NCBI GenBank assembly: GCA_038230955.1
Contig: JBBRMG010000002.1
Span: 1-64,000 of the forward strand
DNA from: JBBRMG01 sp038230955
GTDB lineage: Bacteria > Patescibacteriota > Doudnabacteria > UBA920
Direction: 5' to 3'
DNA: 64,000 nucleotides
The position numbers and the translations under genes were made by a program. The notes beneath the pieces are model-generated. The model saw nothing but the letters and a program-made list of their open reading frames with translations, had not been told where the DNA came from and did not search any database. This document shows, in pieces, positions 34,734 through 43,959 of this stretch (its first letter is position 1; the number at the start of each line of letters is the position of its first letter).

Positions 34734-35807
34734 ATGAATATCCTCATCCTCGCAGGCGGGTCGGGTACTCGGCTATGGCCTGCTAGTCGGCGCAAGCAGC
34801 CAAAACAGCTTATGCATTTTATCGGTGATAAAACGCTTTTGCAAAATACCTATAACAGATTTAAGGGGTTTGCGCGGCCGGGGCAAATCTATGTTGGCAC
34901 TCTAAAAAACTATGCCGGGGCAATTCAAAAACAGCTGCCACAGATTCCCAAAAAAAACTATTCGTTAGAGCCAACATTAAAAGATCGCGCTCCCGCTATT
35001 GGTCTAGCCGCACTTATTATGCACCATGACAATCCTGAAAGCTGTTTTGTTACAGCCTGGAGTGATCATTATATAAAAGAGGAAGCGAAATACTTGGCGA
35101 TGCTAAGAAAAGCGGAGAAGTTTCTCAAAGCCAACCCAGAACAAACTATTACCGTTGGCATCGCTCCATCTTTTGCCCACACTGGCATGGGCTATATTGA
35201 AAAAGGTAAAATGATAAAATCTATTCCTGGATTAGCAATGAACCATGTTTATGCTTTCAAAGAAAAACCAGACTTAAAAACCGCTACCCGTTATATAAAA
35301 TCAAAAAAATACTTATGGAATAGCGGTTACTTTATTTGGAAAACGTCTACTTTGCTAGATTTGTACAAAAAACATTTACCGGAAATTTACGCATTGCTCA
35401 TGGAAATTAAACCGGCACTTGGAACAAAAAAACAACAGGCCTCGATAGATAAAATTTATCCACGGATGCCCAAGCTAGACATTGAAAAAGGGCTGATTGA
35501 AAAACTTACCAACCGAATGGTAATAACTGCGGATTTTAGCTGGGCCGATGTTGGCAGCTGGAAAGTAGTGAAAGATGCTCTATCCCCTAACAGCAACTTA
35601 ATCAAAGGCCCCTGGGTTGGAATAGATACCGCAGACAGCTTAGTCTACAACTACACCAAGAAGTTAGTGGCAACCGCTGGAACAAAGGACCTGATTATTG
35701 TCGTCACCCCAGACGTGGTACTTGTGGCCAACAAAGACAGTGCCGAAGACATCAAAAAACTGACAGCTATGCTCGAGGCCAACCCTCAATGGAAGAAATT
35801 TTTATAG
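34734..35807 (+). CDS. manC: Mannose-1-phosphate guanylyltransferase
   Basis: 357 residues. Makes GDP-mannose from mannose-1-phosphate and GTP for glycan synthesis. Nucleotidyltransferase signature GGSGTRLWPASR at residues 7-18 with the following KQPKQL; later WNSGYFIWKTSTL, ADFSWADVGSW and a C-terminal left-handed-helix-like stretch (ATAGTKDLIIVVTPDVVLVA). It lacks the isomerase domain of bifunctional ManC/AlgA, so it is the one-function type. It lies 12 nt after the PH-domain gene. Confidence 0.92.
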   Translation: MNILILAGGSGTRLWPASRRKQPKQLMHFIGDKTLLQNTYNRFKGFARPGQIYVGTLKNYAGAIQKQLPQIPKKNYSLEPTLKDRAPAIGLAALIMHHDNPESCFVTAWSDHYIKEEAKYLAMLRKAEKFLKANPEQTITVGIAPSFAHTGMGYIEKGKMIKSIPGLAMNHVYAFKEKPDLKTATRYIKSKKYLWNSGYFIWKTSTLLDLYKKHLPEIYALLMEIKPALGTKKQQASIDKIYPRMPKLDIEKGLIEKLTNRMVITADFSWADVGSWKVVKDALSPNSNLIKGPWVGIDTADSLVYNYTKKLVATAGTKDLIIVVTPDVVLVANKDSAEDIKKLTAMLEANPQWKKFL

Positions 35808-35861
35808 CATCATTACAACTTTCTAAAAAAACTGTATACTAATGATTATTAACCTCCCTCT

Positions 35862-37181
35862 GTGACCCAATTTATTATTCAAGTAATCATTGTTTTTCTG
35901 CTAACCCTGCTTAATGGATTCTTTGTTCTCAGTGAGATTGCTTTGATTTCTATTCGGAAAACTCGCGTGGCCGCTTTGGTTAACCAAGGAAACGCACGAG
36001 CGCTTATTATCCAGCGGCTCCACGACAATCCGGAAAGCCTATTCGCTACCACTCAAGTCGGCGTTTCGCTCATCACTATTGCCGCTTCTGCTTTCGCTGG
36101 GGCCAGTATTGCCAACGAACTTGCCAGTTATGTCCGCCAAATCCCAATCGCATTTTTCTACAATTACGACCACACTATCAGCTTTATTATAGTAGTAGCC
36201 GCTGTGGCCTACCTAAGCCTCATTATTGGTGAGCTGGTCCCTAAATCACTGGGACTACGCTATGCTGAGCGCTTTAGCTTAATTGCTGCTTATCCTATCT
36301 GGATTTTATCTAAAATTCTTACGGCGCCCATTGCCATACTGACTTTCTCTTCTAATATCATCTTGCGGCTGTTCAAAGATACCACTCACTTTGCCGAAGG
36401 ACGATTATCGGAAGAAGAAATTCGAGCCACCATTGCCGAAGGACGTAGAGCTGGAACAATTGAACCCCGGGAACACACTATCATAGAAAACGTGTTTGAT
36501 TTTTCCGACTTAAGCGTCGATAAAATAATGGTTGCCAGAGCAAAAATGACCGCATTTGATAGCAATGAACCTGTGGCCAATATTATCAAAAATGCAATCG
36601 AATCAGGCTACTCCCGCATTCCAATATATCAAGGAGAACTCAATAATATTATTGGGGTACTTTATACAAAAAAATTACTGTCTGCTTTTGGCCAATCATC
36701 AGACAATCTTGAACTTAAAAATTATTTAGTATCGCCATCTTTTGTTCCCGCAGCGATGAAAATTAACGATGTATTACATTCTCTTCAAAAAAATAAAGCC
36801 CACCTGGCACTAGTCACAGACGAGCATGGCGAAGTAGAAGGGTTAGTGACCATGGAAGATGTACTAGAAGAAATCGTTGGCGAAATCACGGATGAAACTG
36901 ACGAAGCAAATAGAGAGATTAAACAAACCGGTAATGATTTCTTGGTAGCTGGGGATCTCTCTATCGTTGACTTTAATAAATATTTTGAACAAACTCTGCC
37001 CGAAGACGAAGATTACAATACTATTTCCGGATTTATTTTGGATCAAGTAGGACATTTTCCTGACGCCGGTGAAACAGTAGAATTCGGTGATCTAAAATTT
37101 ATCGTAAAAGAAGCGGCTATGAGAACAGTTAAATCAGTGGTCGTACAAGGTGCCAAAAAAAACACCCCAGCACTTAGCTGA
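35862..37181 (+). CDS. CNNM/CorC/HlyC-type membrane protein with CBS pair
   Basis: 439 residues, GTG start at 35862. An N-terminal CNNM domain has about four membrane helices (VIIVFLLTLLNGFFVLSEIA, TTQVGVSLITIAASAFAGAS, YLSLIIGELVPKSLGLRYAE and another), then two CBS domains (VDKIMVARAKMTAFD; AHLALVTDEHGEVEGLVTME DVLEEIVGEI) and a C-terminal CorC/HlyC domain. Such proteins are associated with magnesium or cobalt efflux. The gene's TGA stop lies inside its terminator hairpin. No Shine-Dalgarno sequence is seen, and an ATACT-type -10 lies 25 nt upstream. Confidence 0.92.
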   Translation: MTQFIIQVIIVFLLTLLNGFFVLSEIALISIRKTRVAALVNQGNARALIIQRLHDNPESLFATTQVGVSLITIAASAFAGASIANELASYVRQIPIAFFYNYDHTISFIIVVAAVAYLSLIIGELVPKSLGLRYAERFSLIAAYPIWILSKILTAPIAILTFSSNIILRLFKDTTHFAEGRLSEEEIRATIAEGRRAGTIEPREHTIIENVFDFSDLSVDKIMVARAKMTAFDSNEPVANIIKNAIESGYSRIPIYQGELNNIIGVLYTKKLLSAFGQSSDNLELKNYLVSPSFVPAAMKINDVLHSLQKNKAHLALVTDEHGEVEGLVTMEDVLEEIVGEITDETDEANREIKQTGNDFLVAGDLSIVDFNKYFEQTLPEDEDYNTISGFILDQVGHFPDAGETVEFGDLKFIVKEAAMRTVKSVVVQGAKKNTPALS

Positions 37182-37189
37182 GGTGTTTT
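37159..37189. terminator. Bidirectional terminator between the CorC-type gene and the DUF4383-like gene
   Basis: AAAACACC-c-CAGC pairs with GCTG-a-GGTGTTTT. The stop codon of the plus-strand gene is within the hairpin. Confidence 0.8.
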
Positions 37190-37208
37190 AATTCCAATTT
37201 CTTCTGGA

Positions 37209-37574
37209 TTACATCGCAGAAGCGGTGGAACCAGAATTACCCTTACCTAATCCAACTGCTAAAAATACGACAGTCAAGATCAAGTGGAATAGGTTATCGG
37301 CTAAGTTAACATGTAGCAAACCAAAAATATTGCCGCCGAGCAAGAAGCCCAGAATTGTAACTAAGCCATAAACTACACCAAATACAACTGCAAAAGTTTT
37401 TGCTTGGGATTCTGGCTTACCTGCAAAGTACAGAGCCAAGATACCGGACACAATGTGAATCAAGTTATGCAAGGTGTTGACTTCAAGAATACCCAATACC
37501 GGGTGGTTAAAAAAACCAAGGATGCCGCTAAGGACAAACACAACACCTAACACATACAATACGTTCTTTATCAT
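37209..37574 (-). CDS. DUF4383-like four-helix membrane protein
   Basis: 121 residues with four membrane helices (about 4-21, 33-51, 60-78, 91-111). Resembles DUF4383: NTLHNLIHIVSGILALYFA and NLADNLFHLILTVVFLAVG. The two N-x-x-H-L-I repeats inside helices are distinctive. Function unknown. Convergent with the CorC-type gene. Confidence 0.8.
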   Translation of the reverse strand: MIKNVLYVLGVVFVLSGILGFFNHPVLGILEVNTLHNLIHIVSGILALYFAGKPESQAKTFAVVFGVVYGLVTILGFLLGGNIFGLLHVNLADNLFHLILTVVFLAVGLGKGNSGSTASAM

Positions 37575-37679
37575 ATAAGTAATTTAAATAACTGTTTTTT
37601 ATTGAACATAAGTTCTTGTAGGCATCGACCAGGTCCTACTTCAAGCTTCAAGTTTATTATACCACGACAAATAACAAAT

Positions 37680-38768
37680 TTATTGATTTTCTTCCTCTTG
37701 GACGCTTGGGGCCAAAGTCACATGTTGACCGGCCATTTCTAAGGGGTGAGTGGTGGTAATGAAAGTCTGGAACTTCCCTTGTAAATATTTAAGTAAGAAT
37801 GTTCGCCGGGTTTCATCGAGTTCAGACAAAACATCATCTAGTAGTAAAATTGGCTTATCATCAACCTGAGTCAGGTACTCCAGTTCCAAAATTTTTAGTG
37901 CCAGAATCTGACTGCGTTGTTCACCGCGGGAAGAAAAGGAGCTTAGGTACAACCCCTCGCTTTGTAGGGAGAAATCATCTCGGTGTGGTCCTACCAAAGA
38001 AGTGCCGACAATTTGTTCTTTATTTTTTACCTCTGCCAGACGCTCGGTAAAATTCCCTACAATCTCTTCTTCAGTCTCACCAAGAATGCTGTCATAAACC
38101 ACCTCAACTGTACGATGAAACTTGGAAATAGCTGTATAGACTTCGGAAATATTTTGATTAAGGAAATTTATAAACCGTTTACGCTCCATAACTATTCGAC
38201 TGCCAACTTCTACTAATTGCATATTCCATGGGTCGACATCTTCGGGTCGTGCGCTCCCTAACTTAATATCAGTGAGCAAACGATTTTTCTGCGATAATAT
38301 CCTTTTGTAATTTGTCAGGTCTTCTAAGTAAGATAAACTTTTCTGCGACATCACCATATTTAAATACTTGCGCCGGGCTTCCGGTGGCTTTGAAAAAATA
38401 TCTACATCAGTAGGTTCAAAAATTACTACCCTCATAAACCCTTGGGCTTCTTTTCGTTTCTTTTTTACGCCATCGATTTTAAAATTAGCATAGATCTTAT
38501 CACGCTTTTCCAAATAAATATCTAGCTGATGATCTTCCCCCTCACGCTCCAGTAACATTTTTATTTCGGCGGCAGCGCTCCCTTTTAAGAAAATAAATTC
38601 TGCGTCATCTCGAAAAGATTTAAATAAAGAGGCAAAATAAACTGATTCCAATAAGTTAGTTTTTCCCACTGCATTTGGACCAGAAAGCACCACCATGTCA
38701 CTGGTGATATTAAGGCTTAGGTCGGGGTAGTTGCGGAAGTTTTTGATCTCGATATTCTTGATTCTCAT
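37680..38768 (-). CDS. recF: DNA replication and repair protein RecF
   Basis: 362 residues. SMC-like ATPase that helps load RecA at gaps. Walker A SGPNAVGKTNLLES near residue 30, RecF-typical EPTDVDIFSKPPEARRKYLN, the signature segment SSFSSRGEQRSQILALKI, and Walker B PILLLDDVLSELDETRR. It lies 13 nt downstream of dnaN in the classical dnaA-dnaN-recF order. Confidence 0.95.
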   Translation of the reverse strand: MRIKNIEIKNFRNYPDLSLNITSDMVVLSGPNAVGKTNLLESVYFASLFKSFRDDAEFIFLKGSAAAEIKMLLEREGEDHQLDIYLEKRDKIYANFKIDGVKKKRKEAQGFMRVVIFEPTDVDIFSKPPEARRKYLNMVMSQKSLSYLEDLTNYKRILSQKNRLLTDIKLGSARPEDVDPWNMQLVEVGSRIVMERKRFINFLNQNISEVYTAISKFHRTVEVVYDSILGETEEEIVGNFTERLAEVKNKEQIVGTSLVGPHRDDFSLQSEGLYLSSFSSRGEQRSQILALKILELEYLTQVDDKPILLLDDVLSELDETRRTFLLKYLQGKFQTFITTTHPLEMAGQHVTLAPSVQEEENQ

Positions 38769-38781
38769 AAGTTTATTGGAA

Positions 38782-39879
38782 TTATCCTTTAATTGGCATA
38801 ACTAAATACATGTAATCATTGTCGCCTTGGGGCACAAATATAACAGGGGCGTTCTCATCAACCACCTTCACTGTAATGGCTTCAGCGGTCACAACTGACA
38901 GAACATCGAGAACATAACGATAGTTTAGCATCACTGTGCCGGCCGTTCCACTAATCTCTGCGGGGACCTCTGCCACGCTCTCCCCTACATCATGTGAGAC
39001 TGCGCTCACGACCATGCTTTGCTTATCAGCATCATATGACATTGTGACTGTCCCTGTTCCCCGTGAAAATATACCACTTGTCTTTAGCGCAGATGATAAT
39101 GCTTGCCGTTCTACCAAGATTGTAGCATTAAATGCTTCGGGGATAATCTGCTTATAATCTGGGTACTGTCCGTCAATTAAGCGGCTGACTAAGTAACTGT
39201 CACCAACACTAACGGTCATCTGGCTATCGGCAATAATCACCGAAACATCATCCGTAAACCCATTCAATAATCTAGATATCTCTGCCGCTGTTTTGTGTGG
39301 AATGATAACTTGCTTTTCCAACTCTGATGATTCAACAATGATGGTTCTTTCGGCCAGTCGGTATCGGTCTGTGGCTACCAGTTTTAGGTTTCCTTTTCCG
39401 GGTTGAATCAGTATTCCTGAAATTTCCGGTTGTGATTCACTGGTGCTCGCTGAGAAAACAACTGAGTCTAAGGCATTTTTCAGGGCGGCCCCATTACATT
39501 TTATTTGCGATCCGTTTTCGACTATTGGGATGGGGGGGAATTCTTCACTTGGTAAAGTTTTTAGTTTGGTTGAATAATGTTCAGTGATAATGCTAATTTC
39601 CCCGTCTTTATTATCCAAAGTTATATTCGTGCTCGGCAAACTGTTTATTAAATCTGTTAGTGTCTTTGCGGGGATGCTCACGCTGCCCTCCTGATCAATT
39701 TTACAGCGGATGGTTGTGCTGATTGCCACCTCTAGGTTTGTTCCGACCAGTTTAAGCTGCCCATTTTCGGTGGTCATCAAAATACTATTCAGGATTGGTA
39801 GAGTGTTGCTCGTGCCGATAACCCTTCCGACGGTGGCAAGCCCATTCTTTAAATTTTCTTGGGTGCAAACAATTTTCAT
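38782..39879 (-). CDS. dnaN: DNA polymerase III subunit beta (sliding clamp)
   Basis: 365 residues, normal length, three clamp-fold repeats. N-terminal MKIVCTQENLKNGLATVGRV, middle-domain ATDRYRLAERTI, and C-terminal AVSHDVGESVAEVPAE with the terminal YMYLVMPIKG that forms part of the partner-binding pocket. It lies downstream of dnaA across a 219-nt gap containing DnaA-box-like sequences. Confidence 0.97.
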   Translation of the reverse strand: MKIVCTQENLKNGLATVGRVIGTSNTLPILNSILMTTENGQLKLVGTNLEVAISTTIRCKIDQEGSVSIPAKTLTDLINSLPSTNITLDNKDGEISIITEHYSTKLKTLPSEEFPPIPIVENGSQIKCNGAALKNALDSVVFSASTSESQPEISGILIQPGKGNLKLVATDRYRLAERTIIVESSELEKQVIIPHKTAAEISRLLNGFTDDVSVIIADSQMTVSVGDSYLVSRLIDGQYPDYKQIIPEAFNATILVERQALSSALKTSGIFSRGTGTVTMSYDADKQSMVVSAVSHDVGESVAEVPAEISGTAGTVMLNYRYVLDVLSVVTAEAITVKVVDENAPVIFVPQGDNDYMYLVMPIKG

Positions 39880-40112
39880 TGTTGTTATTAATTAATTTAA
39901 ATAAATAGTAGTAATAGTAATAAGGGCTGGGGATTTGTGGATGGGTGGAATATCGGCAATGTTTATAGGCAGTTTCCCGTTTCTGGTATGTTGGTATCTC
40001 AGTGCACAAAGGGCGGGTAGAGCTGTGGATGTTTGGGGGTAATTATTAGGTGCGCTACATGGCTGTGTATATACTCAGTTTTTATTAAGTGCTTATCATC
40101 AGGTTATATACA
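39880..40112. other. Candidate replication origin region (dnaA-dnaN gap)
   Basis: About 220 nt without a gene. DnaA-box-like words cluster here: TGTGGAT at 39936 and 40024, TGTGTATA at 40064, TTATATACA at 40104. The right end just enters dnaA. More candidates lie on the far side of dnaA (TTATCAACA at 41535, TGTGGAAAA near 41604, TGTGTATAT near 41625). Location next to dnaA is the usual place for oriC; skew analysis would be needed to confirm. Confidence 0.5.
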
Positions 40113-41469
40113 ACTTATCCAGTATCAAATCTAATTCCTGTTTTACGGTTTCATTGGTGCTGACAATGTTTTCAATTTTATCAACGCCGTGCATTACAGT
40201 TGTGTGGTCTCTTCCTCCAAAGAACTCGCCAATGGTAGGGAATGAGCTATTGAGTTCTTTTCGTGAGATGTACATTGCTACCTGTCTCGGTTTAACATAT
40301 TCCTTACGGCGGGATTGTTTAATCAAGTCTTCAATTGTGATGTTGTAGAATTCAGCGACTGACAGAGCAATTTTTTTCAGACTAAGAACTTTCTTTTTTG
40401 CACTCATCATGTTGGCCAAAATTTGTTTTGCTCTGTCCATGGTCAGAGGAACATTTTCCATTTGTTGGAAGACAATTAGGCGATTCAATGCACCTTCTAA
40501 CTCTCTTATATTACTAACAACATGCTCAGCTATAAATTCAAGGATGTCATCGGGGATATTTACCCCCCGCTTTTGTACTTTAGAATTAAGTATTGCTAAT
40601 CGTGTTTCCATATCCGGCGCTTGAACATCTGCTACCATCCCCCATTCAAACCTAGATATTAACCTTTGTTCGATTGACGTAATATCTTTTGGCTGACGAT
40701 CGGCGGTGAGGATAATCTGCTTGCCTTTGTCGCGAAGCTCATTAAATGTATGAAAGAATTCTTCTTGCGTTCCTTCTTTACCGGCGATAAACTGAATATC
40801 ATCAATTAGCAACATATCTACCGAGCGATAGATTTTCTTAAACTCATCCATTTTTTTATGGCCAATTGCATATACGTAGTCATTAGTGAATTTCTCGCTA
40901 GTGACGTACAAGACTTTACTCCGGGGATTATCGTGCATCAATTTATTGCCGACAGCGTGCATTAAGTGGGTTTTTCCTAAGCCCACGCCACCGTAAATAA
41001 ATAACGGATTGTACTGTGAACCAGGGTTTTTGCCCACTGCATTACTAGCAGCGTTGGCCAGTTCATTATGCTTGCCAATGACAAGGGTGTCGAAAACGTA
41101 TTTGGGGTTTAAACTGCCAGTTGCTGCAGCTGACGTTTCTTTATGTTGATTTTGAAAATCTGTGGTCGATTGTGAGTCTACTCGTTGGCGGTCGACTTTT
41201 GGTGAAGAGCTGGGTTCAGGTCGGGCCTGGCCTACATGATATTTCACTTCTCGGATCTCTGGGCTGATTTGTTTAAGTGTTTTAAGAAGTTCATTGTGAA
41301 ATTTTTCGGATATCCACTTACGGATGAACTCGCTAGGCACTCCGACAACTATGCCGTCCTCTGTTCTTTCTAGAATGGAAGTGCCTTTAAACCAGGTGTT
41401 AAAGTTGCCTCGGCTAATTGATACTTCCAGACTGCCTAATATTGATTGCCAGAGTTGTCCGTTTGTCAT
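40099..41469 (-). CDS. dnaA: Chromosomal replication initiator protein DnaA
   Basis: 456 residues. Domain I at the N-terminus (LWQSILGSLEVSISRGNFNTW), a Ser/Gln-rich linker (about 95-125), the AAA+ domain with Walker A GGVGLGKTHLMH (about 157-168), Walker B VDMLLIDDIQFI and LISRFEWGMVADV, and the DNA-binding domain IV with GGRDHTTVMHG (about 417-427). A TTTACA-17-TACAAT promoter lies upstream, with a DnaA-box-like TTATCAACA within its spacer, consistent with autoregulation. Confidence 0.98.
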   Translation of the reverse strand: MTNGQLWQSILGSLEVSISRGNFNTWFKGTSILERTEDGIVVGVPSEFIRKWISEKFHNELLKTLKQISPEIREVKYHVGQARPEPSSSPKVDRQRVDSQSTTDFQNQHKETSAAATGSLNPKYVFDTLVIGKHNELANAASNAVGKNPGSQYNPLFIYGGVGLGKTHLMHAVGNKLMHDNPRSKVLYVTSEKFTNDYVYAIGHKKMDEFKKIYRSVDMLLIDDIQFIAGKEGTQEEFFHTFNELRDKGKQIILTADRQPKDITSIEQRLISRFEWGMVADVQAPDMETRLAILNSKVQKRGVNIPDDILEFIAEHVVSNIRELEGALNRLIVFQQMENVPLTMDRAKQILANMMSAKKKVLSLKKIALSVAEFYNITIEDLIKQSRRKEYVKPRQVAMYISRKELNSSFPTIGEFFGGRDHTTVMHGVDKIENIVSTNETVKQELDLILDKLYIT

Positions 41470-41520
41470 GTTTTTTTCAGGATTTCAAGTTTTATTTAAG
41501 GTTTTTTCAAGATATTCCCC

Positions 41521-41549
41521 ATTGTAACAGGCACTTATCAACATGTAAA
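41521..41549 (-). promoter_or_regulatory. Promoter of dnaA
   Basis: Minus strand: TTTACA (41544-41549), 17-nt spacer, TACAAT (41521-41526). TTATCAACA (41535-41543, plus strand), one mismatch from a DnaA box, fills part of the spacer. Confidence 0.7.
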
Positions 41550-41646
41550 TAAAAGAAATATAACGCTTATATAAAGCCGTAAATAGTGGTTATGTGAATA
41601 TGGTGTGGAAAACTATTGAATTTTTGTGTATATCTTTTTTGAAGGA

Positions 41647-41675
41647 TTGACGGTGGCTCAATAAATTAGTATAAT
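41647..41675 (+). promoter_or_regulatory. Promoter of the rpmH operon
   Basis: TTGACG (41647-41652), 17-nt spacer, TATAAT (41670-41675), giving a leader of about 22 nt before rpmH. Confidence 0.8.
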
Positions 41676-41704
41676 AGTCAAAGAATTGTTAATTATTGTC
41701 ACTC

Positions 41705-41839
41705 ATGAAGAGAACCTACCAGCCGAAAGTAAAGCGCAGAAAAAGAGTGCACGGTTTCCGTAAACGTATGCAAACCAAGCCCGGAAGAAACGTGTTAGCC
41801 CGCCGCCGTCTGAAAGGACGCAAACGTCTAACTGTTTAA
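41705..41839 (+). CDS. rpmH: 50S ribosomal protein L34
   Basis: 44 residues, normal for L34. MKRTYQPKVKRRKRVHGF, then RKRMQTKPGRNVLARRRLKG and a short KRLTV end. Very basic, binds 23S rRNA. It starts the plus-strand run rpmH-rnpA-yidD-yidC-jag, the conserved cluster next to bacterial origins. Confidence 0.97.
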   Translation: MKRTYQPKVKRRKRVHGFRKRMQTKPGRNVLARRRLKGRKRLTV

Positions 41840-41845
41840 CCCAAT

Positions 41846-42187
41846 ATGTTAAAAAAGAACTACCGCCTAACCAAAAGCAAGGATATCCAACAGACCTCCA
41901 TGCGGGGGCGGAGTTTTTTTAACCCCCTTTTTGTGCTTAAATATCGAGCCGCATCTTTAGTTGAGCCGCGGTTTGGGTTTATTGTTTCAACAAAAGTATC
42001 TAAACGGGCAGTGGAACGTAATCGCATAAAAAGGGTTGCGAGGGAACAAATCCGCTCCATTATTACTGACTTCAAAACCGGAGATTATGTTATCATTGTA
42101 AAGTCTAAAGCATCTGGGAAAACACCCACCGAATTACGGGCTTCCCTATCACAGCTTTGTCAGTCATCTAAGCTTTTGAATCTATGA
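41846..42187 (+). CDS. rnpA: Ribonuclease P protein component
   Basis: 113 residues. Assists the RNase P RNA in tRNA 5' maturation. The family block KVSKRAVERNRIKRVAREQIR is present (here split by position: VSKRAVERNRIKR), with the N-terminal YRLTKSKDIQQTSMRG and C-terminal GDYVIIVKSKA. It lies 6 nt after rpmH and overlaps yidD by 4 nt. Confidence 0.95.
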   Translation: MLKKNYRLTKSKDIQQTSMRGRSFFNPLFVLKYRAASLVEPRFGFIVSTKVSKRAVERNRIKRVAREQIRSIITDFKTGDYVIIVKSKASGKTPTELRASLSQLCQSSKLLNL

Positions 42188-42453
42188 ACAAGACTATTTT
42201 AATACCCAGACAAATAGCATTGGTGTTAATCAGGATATATCAGAAAACACTATCACCGGACCACGGGCTGTTCCGAGCACGTTACCCTCACGGGTTTTGT
42301 CGTTACTATCCATCTTGTAGTCAATATGGATACGATGCTATTAGTCGCTATGGTTTGATTCGCGGAGGCCTTATGACAAGCTGGAGAATATTGCGTTGCA
42401 ACCCATGGACTAAACCCAGCATAGACCAAGTGCCAACGCGAGCAACAATTTAA
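42184..42453 (+). CDS. yidD: Membrane protein insertion efficiency factor YidD
   Basis: 89 residues. The family core is present: RIYQKTLSPDHGLF, CRYYPSCSQYGYDAISRYG, RGGLMTSWRILRCNPWT. It has the conserved Cys residues. It is thought to help YidC-dependent membrane insertion. Start overlaps the rnpA stop (ATGA). Confidence 0.95.
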   Translation: MNKTILIPRQIALVLIRIYQKTLSPDHGLFRARYPHGFCRYYPSCSQYGYDAISRYGLIRGGLMTSWRILRCNPWTKPSIDQVPTRATI

Positions 42454-42476
42454 ATTAATCATTATCTATTTTTCTC

Positions 42477-43202
42477 ATGTTACTACATCTGTACTCTGAA
42501 ATTATTTATCGCCCAATATTAAATGTCTTAGTGTTCTTGTATAACATTATTCCCGGACATGATGTTGGTTTGGCGATCATCGCCGTGACTGTCCTAGTGA
42601 GAATAATTCTGGCGCCTTTTATGCACCGTTCATTGAAGAGCCAACAAGCGATGACTGCTTTACAACCAAAGATGAATGATTTACGGGAGCAACATAAGGA
42701 TAATAAGGAAGAGCAAGCAAAAGCCATTATGGCTTTATACAAGGAACACAAAGTTAATCCTTTGGCTTCTTGCTTACCGCTCATCATACAGCTACCAATT
42801 TTAATTGCCCTATATCAAGTATTAGCCAAAGCATTAAGAGGAAATCTAGATGGCCTATATCATTTTGTTCACAACCCAGGTCTCTTAAATCCAAAAATGT
42901 TTGGATTGATAGATTTGTCTCACCCAAACTTTATTTTTGCTATTGCAGCGGGACTAGCTCAGTTCTGGCAGTCTAAACTAATGACCGCCTCTAACACCCC
43001 TAGCACAGATCCGACAGCTAAAATGATGAACGTTCAAGTGATGTATATTTTGCCATTGATTTCTGTATTCATTGCTTGGCGCTTACCAGCTGGGTTGCCG
43101 TTGTATTGGACCACCACCACTTTGCTGTTAGTCCTGCAGCAAAAATATATTTCTAAGGCAGATCTAAGTACTATCAACTCAACAGCCACTGTTGTTAAAT
43201 AA
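42477..43202 (+). CDS. yidC: Membrane protein insertase YidC/Oxa1 (short form)
   Basis: 241 residues with five membrane helices and no large extracytoplasmic domain, as in Gram-positive and candidate-phyla forms. Visible: DVGLAIIAVTVLVRIILAPF with the conserved Arg in the groove, the charged hairpin (LREQHKDNKEEQAKAIMALY), VNPLASCLPLIIQLPILIAL and RLPAGLPLYWTTTTLLLVL. It inserts membrane proteins with or after the Sec machinery. Confidence 0.95.
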   Translation: MLLHLYSEIIYRPILNVLVFLYNIIPGHDVGLAIIAVTVLVRIILAPFMHRSLKSQQAMTALQPKMNDLREQHKDNKEEQAKAIMALYKEHKVNPLASCLPLIIQLPILIALYQVLAKALRGNLDGLYHFVHNPGLLNPKMFGLIDLSHPNFIFAIAAGLAQFWQSKLMTASNTPSTDPTAKMMNVQVMYILPLISVFIAWRLPAGLPLYWTTTTLLLVLQQKYISKADLSTINSTATVVK

Positions 43203-43207
43203 GAACG

Positions 43208-43672
43208 ATGACTGACTACGACAAAGCTGAACAAGTTAAATTGTTAATTCAGAACCTTCTTTCACAAGGCGGTTTTCAGGCCCAAGTTGAATATGAAGAC
43301 AGCTTGCTCAAAGGGCTAGTGTTTAACATTAGCACCCGGGAATCACGTTCCCTTATTGGTCGGCAAGGAATGACCTTGCATGCATTGGAAATTCTAGTTC
43401 ATGCATTAGCGGCCCGTACTTTTAAAGGAGAACTATTTCGATTTTCTTTGGACGTCGATGATTATAAGCGTAAGCGTGAGTGGTCTCTAAAAGAGTTGGC
43501 TCGTGAGACTGCAGGAAAACTACAAGCTACAGGTAAGTCTATCGCTTTAGAACCAATGCCCAATTACGAACGCCGCATTGTTCATGCTTACTTACAAGAA
43601 AATTATCCGGAGATTGTTAGTGTCAGTGAGGGCGTGGATCCTAATAGAAAGATTGTTGTTAGTTTGAAGTAG
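43208..43672 (+). CDS. jag: KH/R3H RNA-binding protein (Jag/KhpB)
   Basis: 154 residues. A KH-like domain (STRESRSLIGRQGMTLHALE) followed by an R3H domain (RKREWSLKELARETAGKLQ ... PNYERRIVHAYL). The extra N-terminal Jag domain found in many homologues is absent. It binds RNA and is linked to cell-envelope regulation in other bacteria. Last gene of the rpmH cluster; nested-hairpin copy 3 terminates it. Confidence 0.92.
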   Translation: MTDYDKAEQVKLLIQNLLSQGGFQAQVEYEDSLLKGLVFNISTRESRSLIGRQGMTLHALEILVHALAARTFKGELFRFSLDVDDYKRKREWSLKELARETAGKLQATGKSIALEPMPNYERRIVHAYLQENYPEIVSVSEGVDPNRKIVVSLK

Positions 43673-43680
43673 GTATACAA

Positions 43681-43791
43681 AAAACACCTCCATCATTGCT
43701 TGAAACTATCGCTCGAGTTGCTGCTGCTGAACTTCGTTCATCATAGCAACTTTGTCGCTCAATAGTTTCCTTGCAACGATGGAGGTGTTTT
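43681..43791 (+). repeat. Nested-hairpin repeat, copy 3, in the jag terminator
   Basis: The outer stem AAAACACCTCCATC (43681-43694) pairs perfectly with GATGGAGGTGTTTT (43778-43791), a terminator-like hairpin after jag. The core inside (43702-43769) has GAAACTATCGCTC, the inner stem GTTGCT/AGCAAC, and TCGCTCAATAGTTTC. It is nearly identical to copy 2 (minus strand, 7684-7740) apart from the apical loop. Confidence 0.85.
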
Positions 43792-43925
43792 GTATTTCCA
43801 TTTAAACTGGCAACAACCAGTGTGTTGCATAATAATACTTCAAACTGACAAGCAAGCGTTTATTTTACCCACAGTTTATAATTTATTTAACTTTCTGTGA
43901 ACAGGGTTATGCTACGGTAACTGTA

Positions 43926-43934
43926 TGCTATAAT
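43926..43934 (+). promoter_or_regulatory. Extended -10 promoter of the 43960 gene
   Basis: TGC directly before TATAAT (43929-43934), 25 nt upstream of ATG 43960. Confidence 0.55.
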
Positions 43935-43959
43935 ATTAATCCCAAGAAAGTTAAATTCT

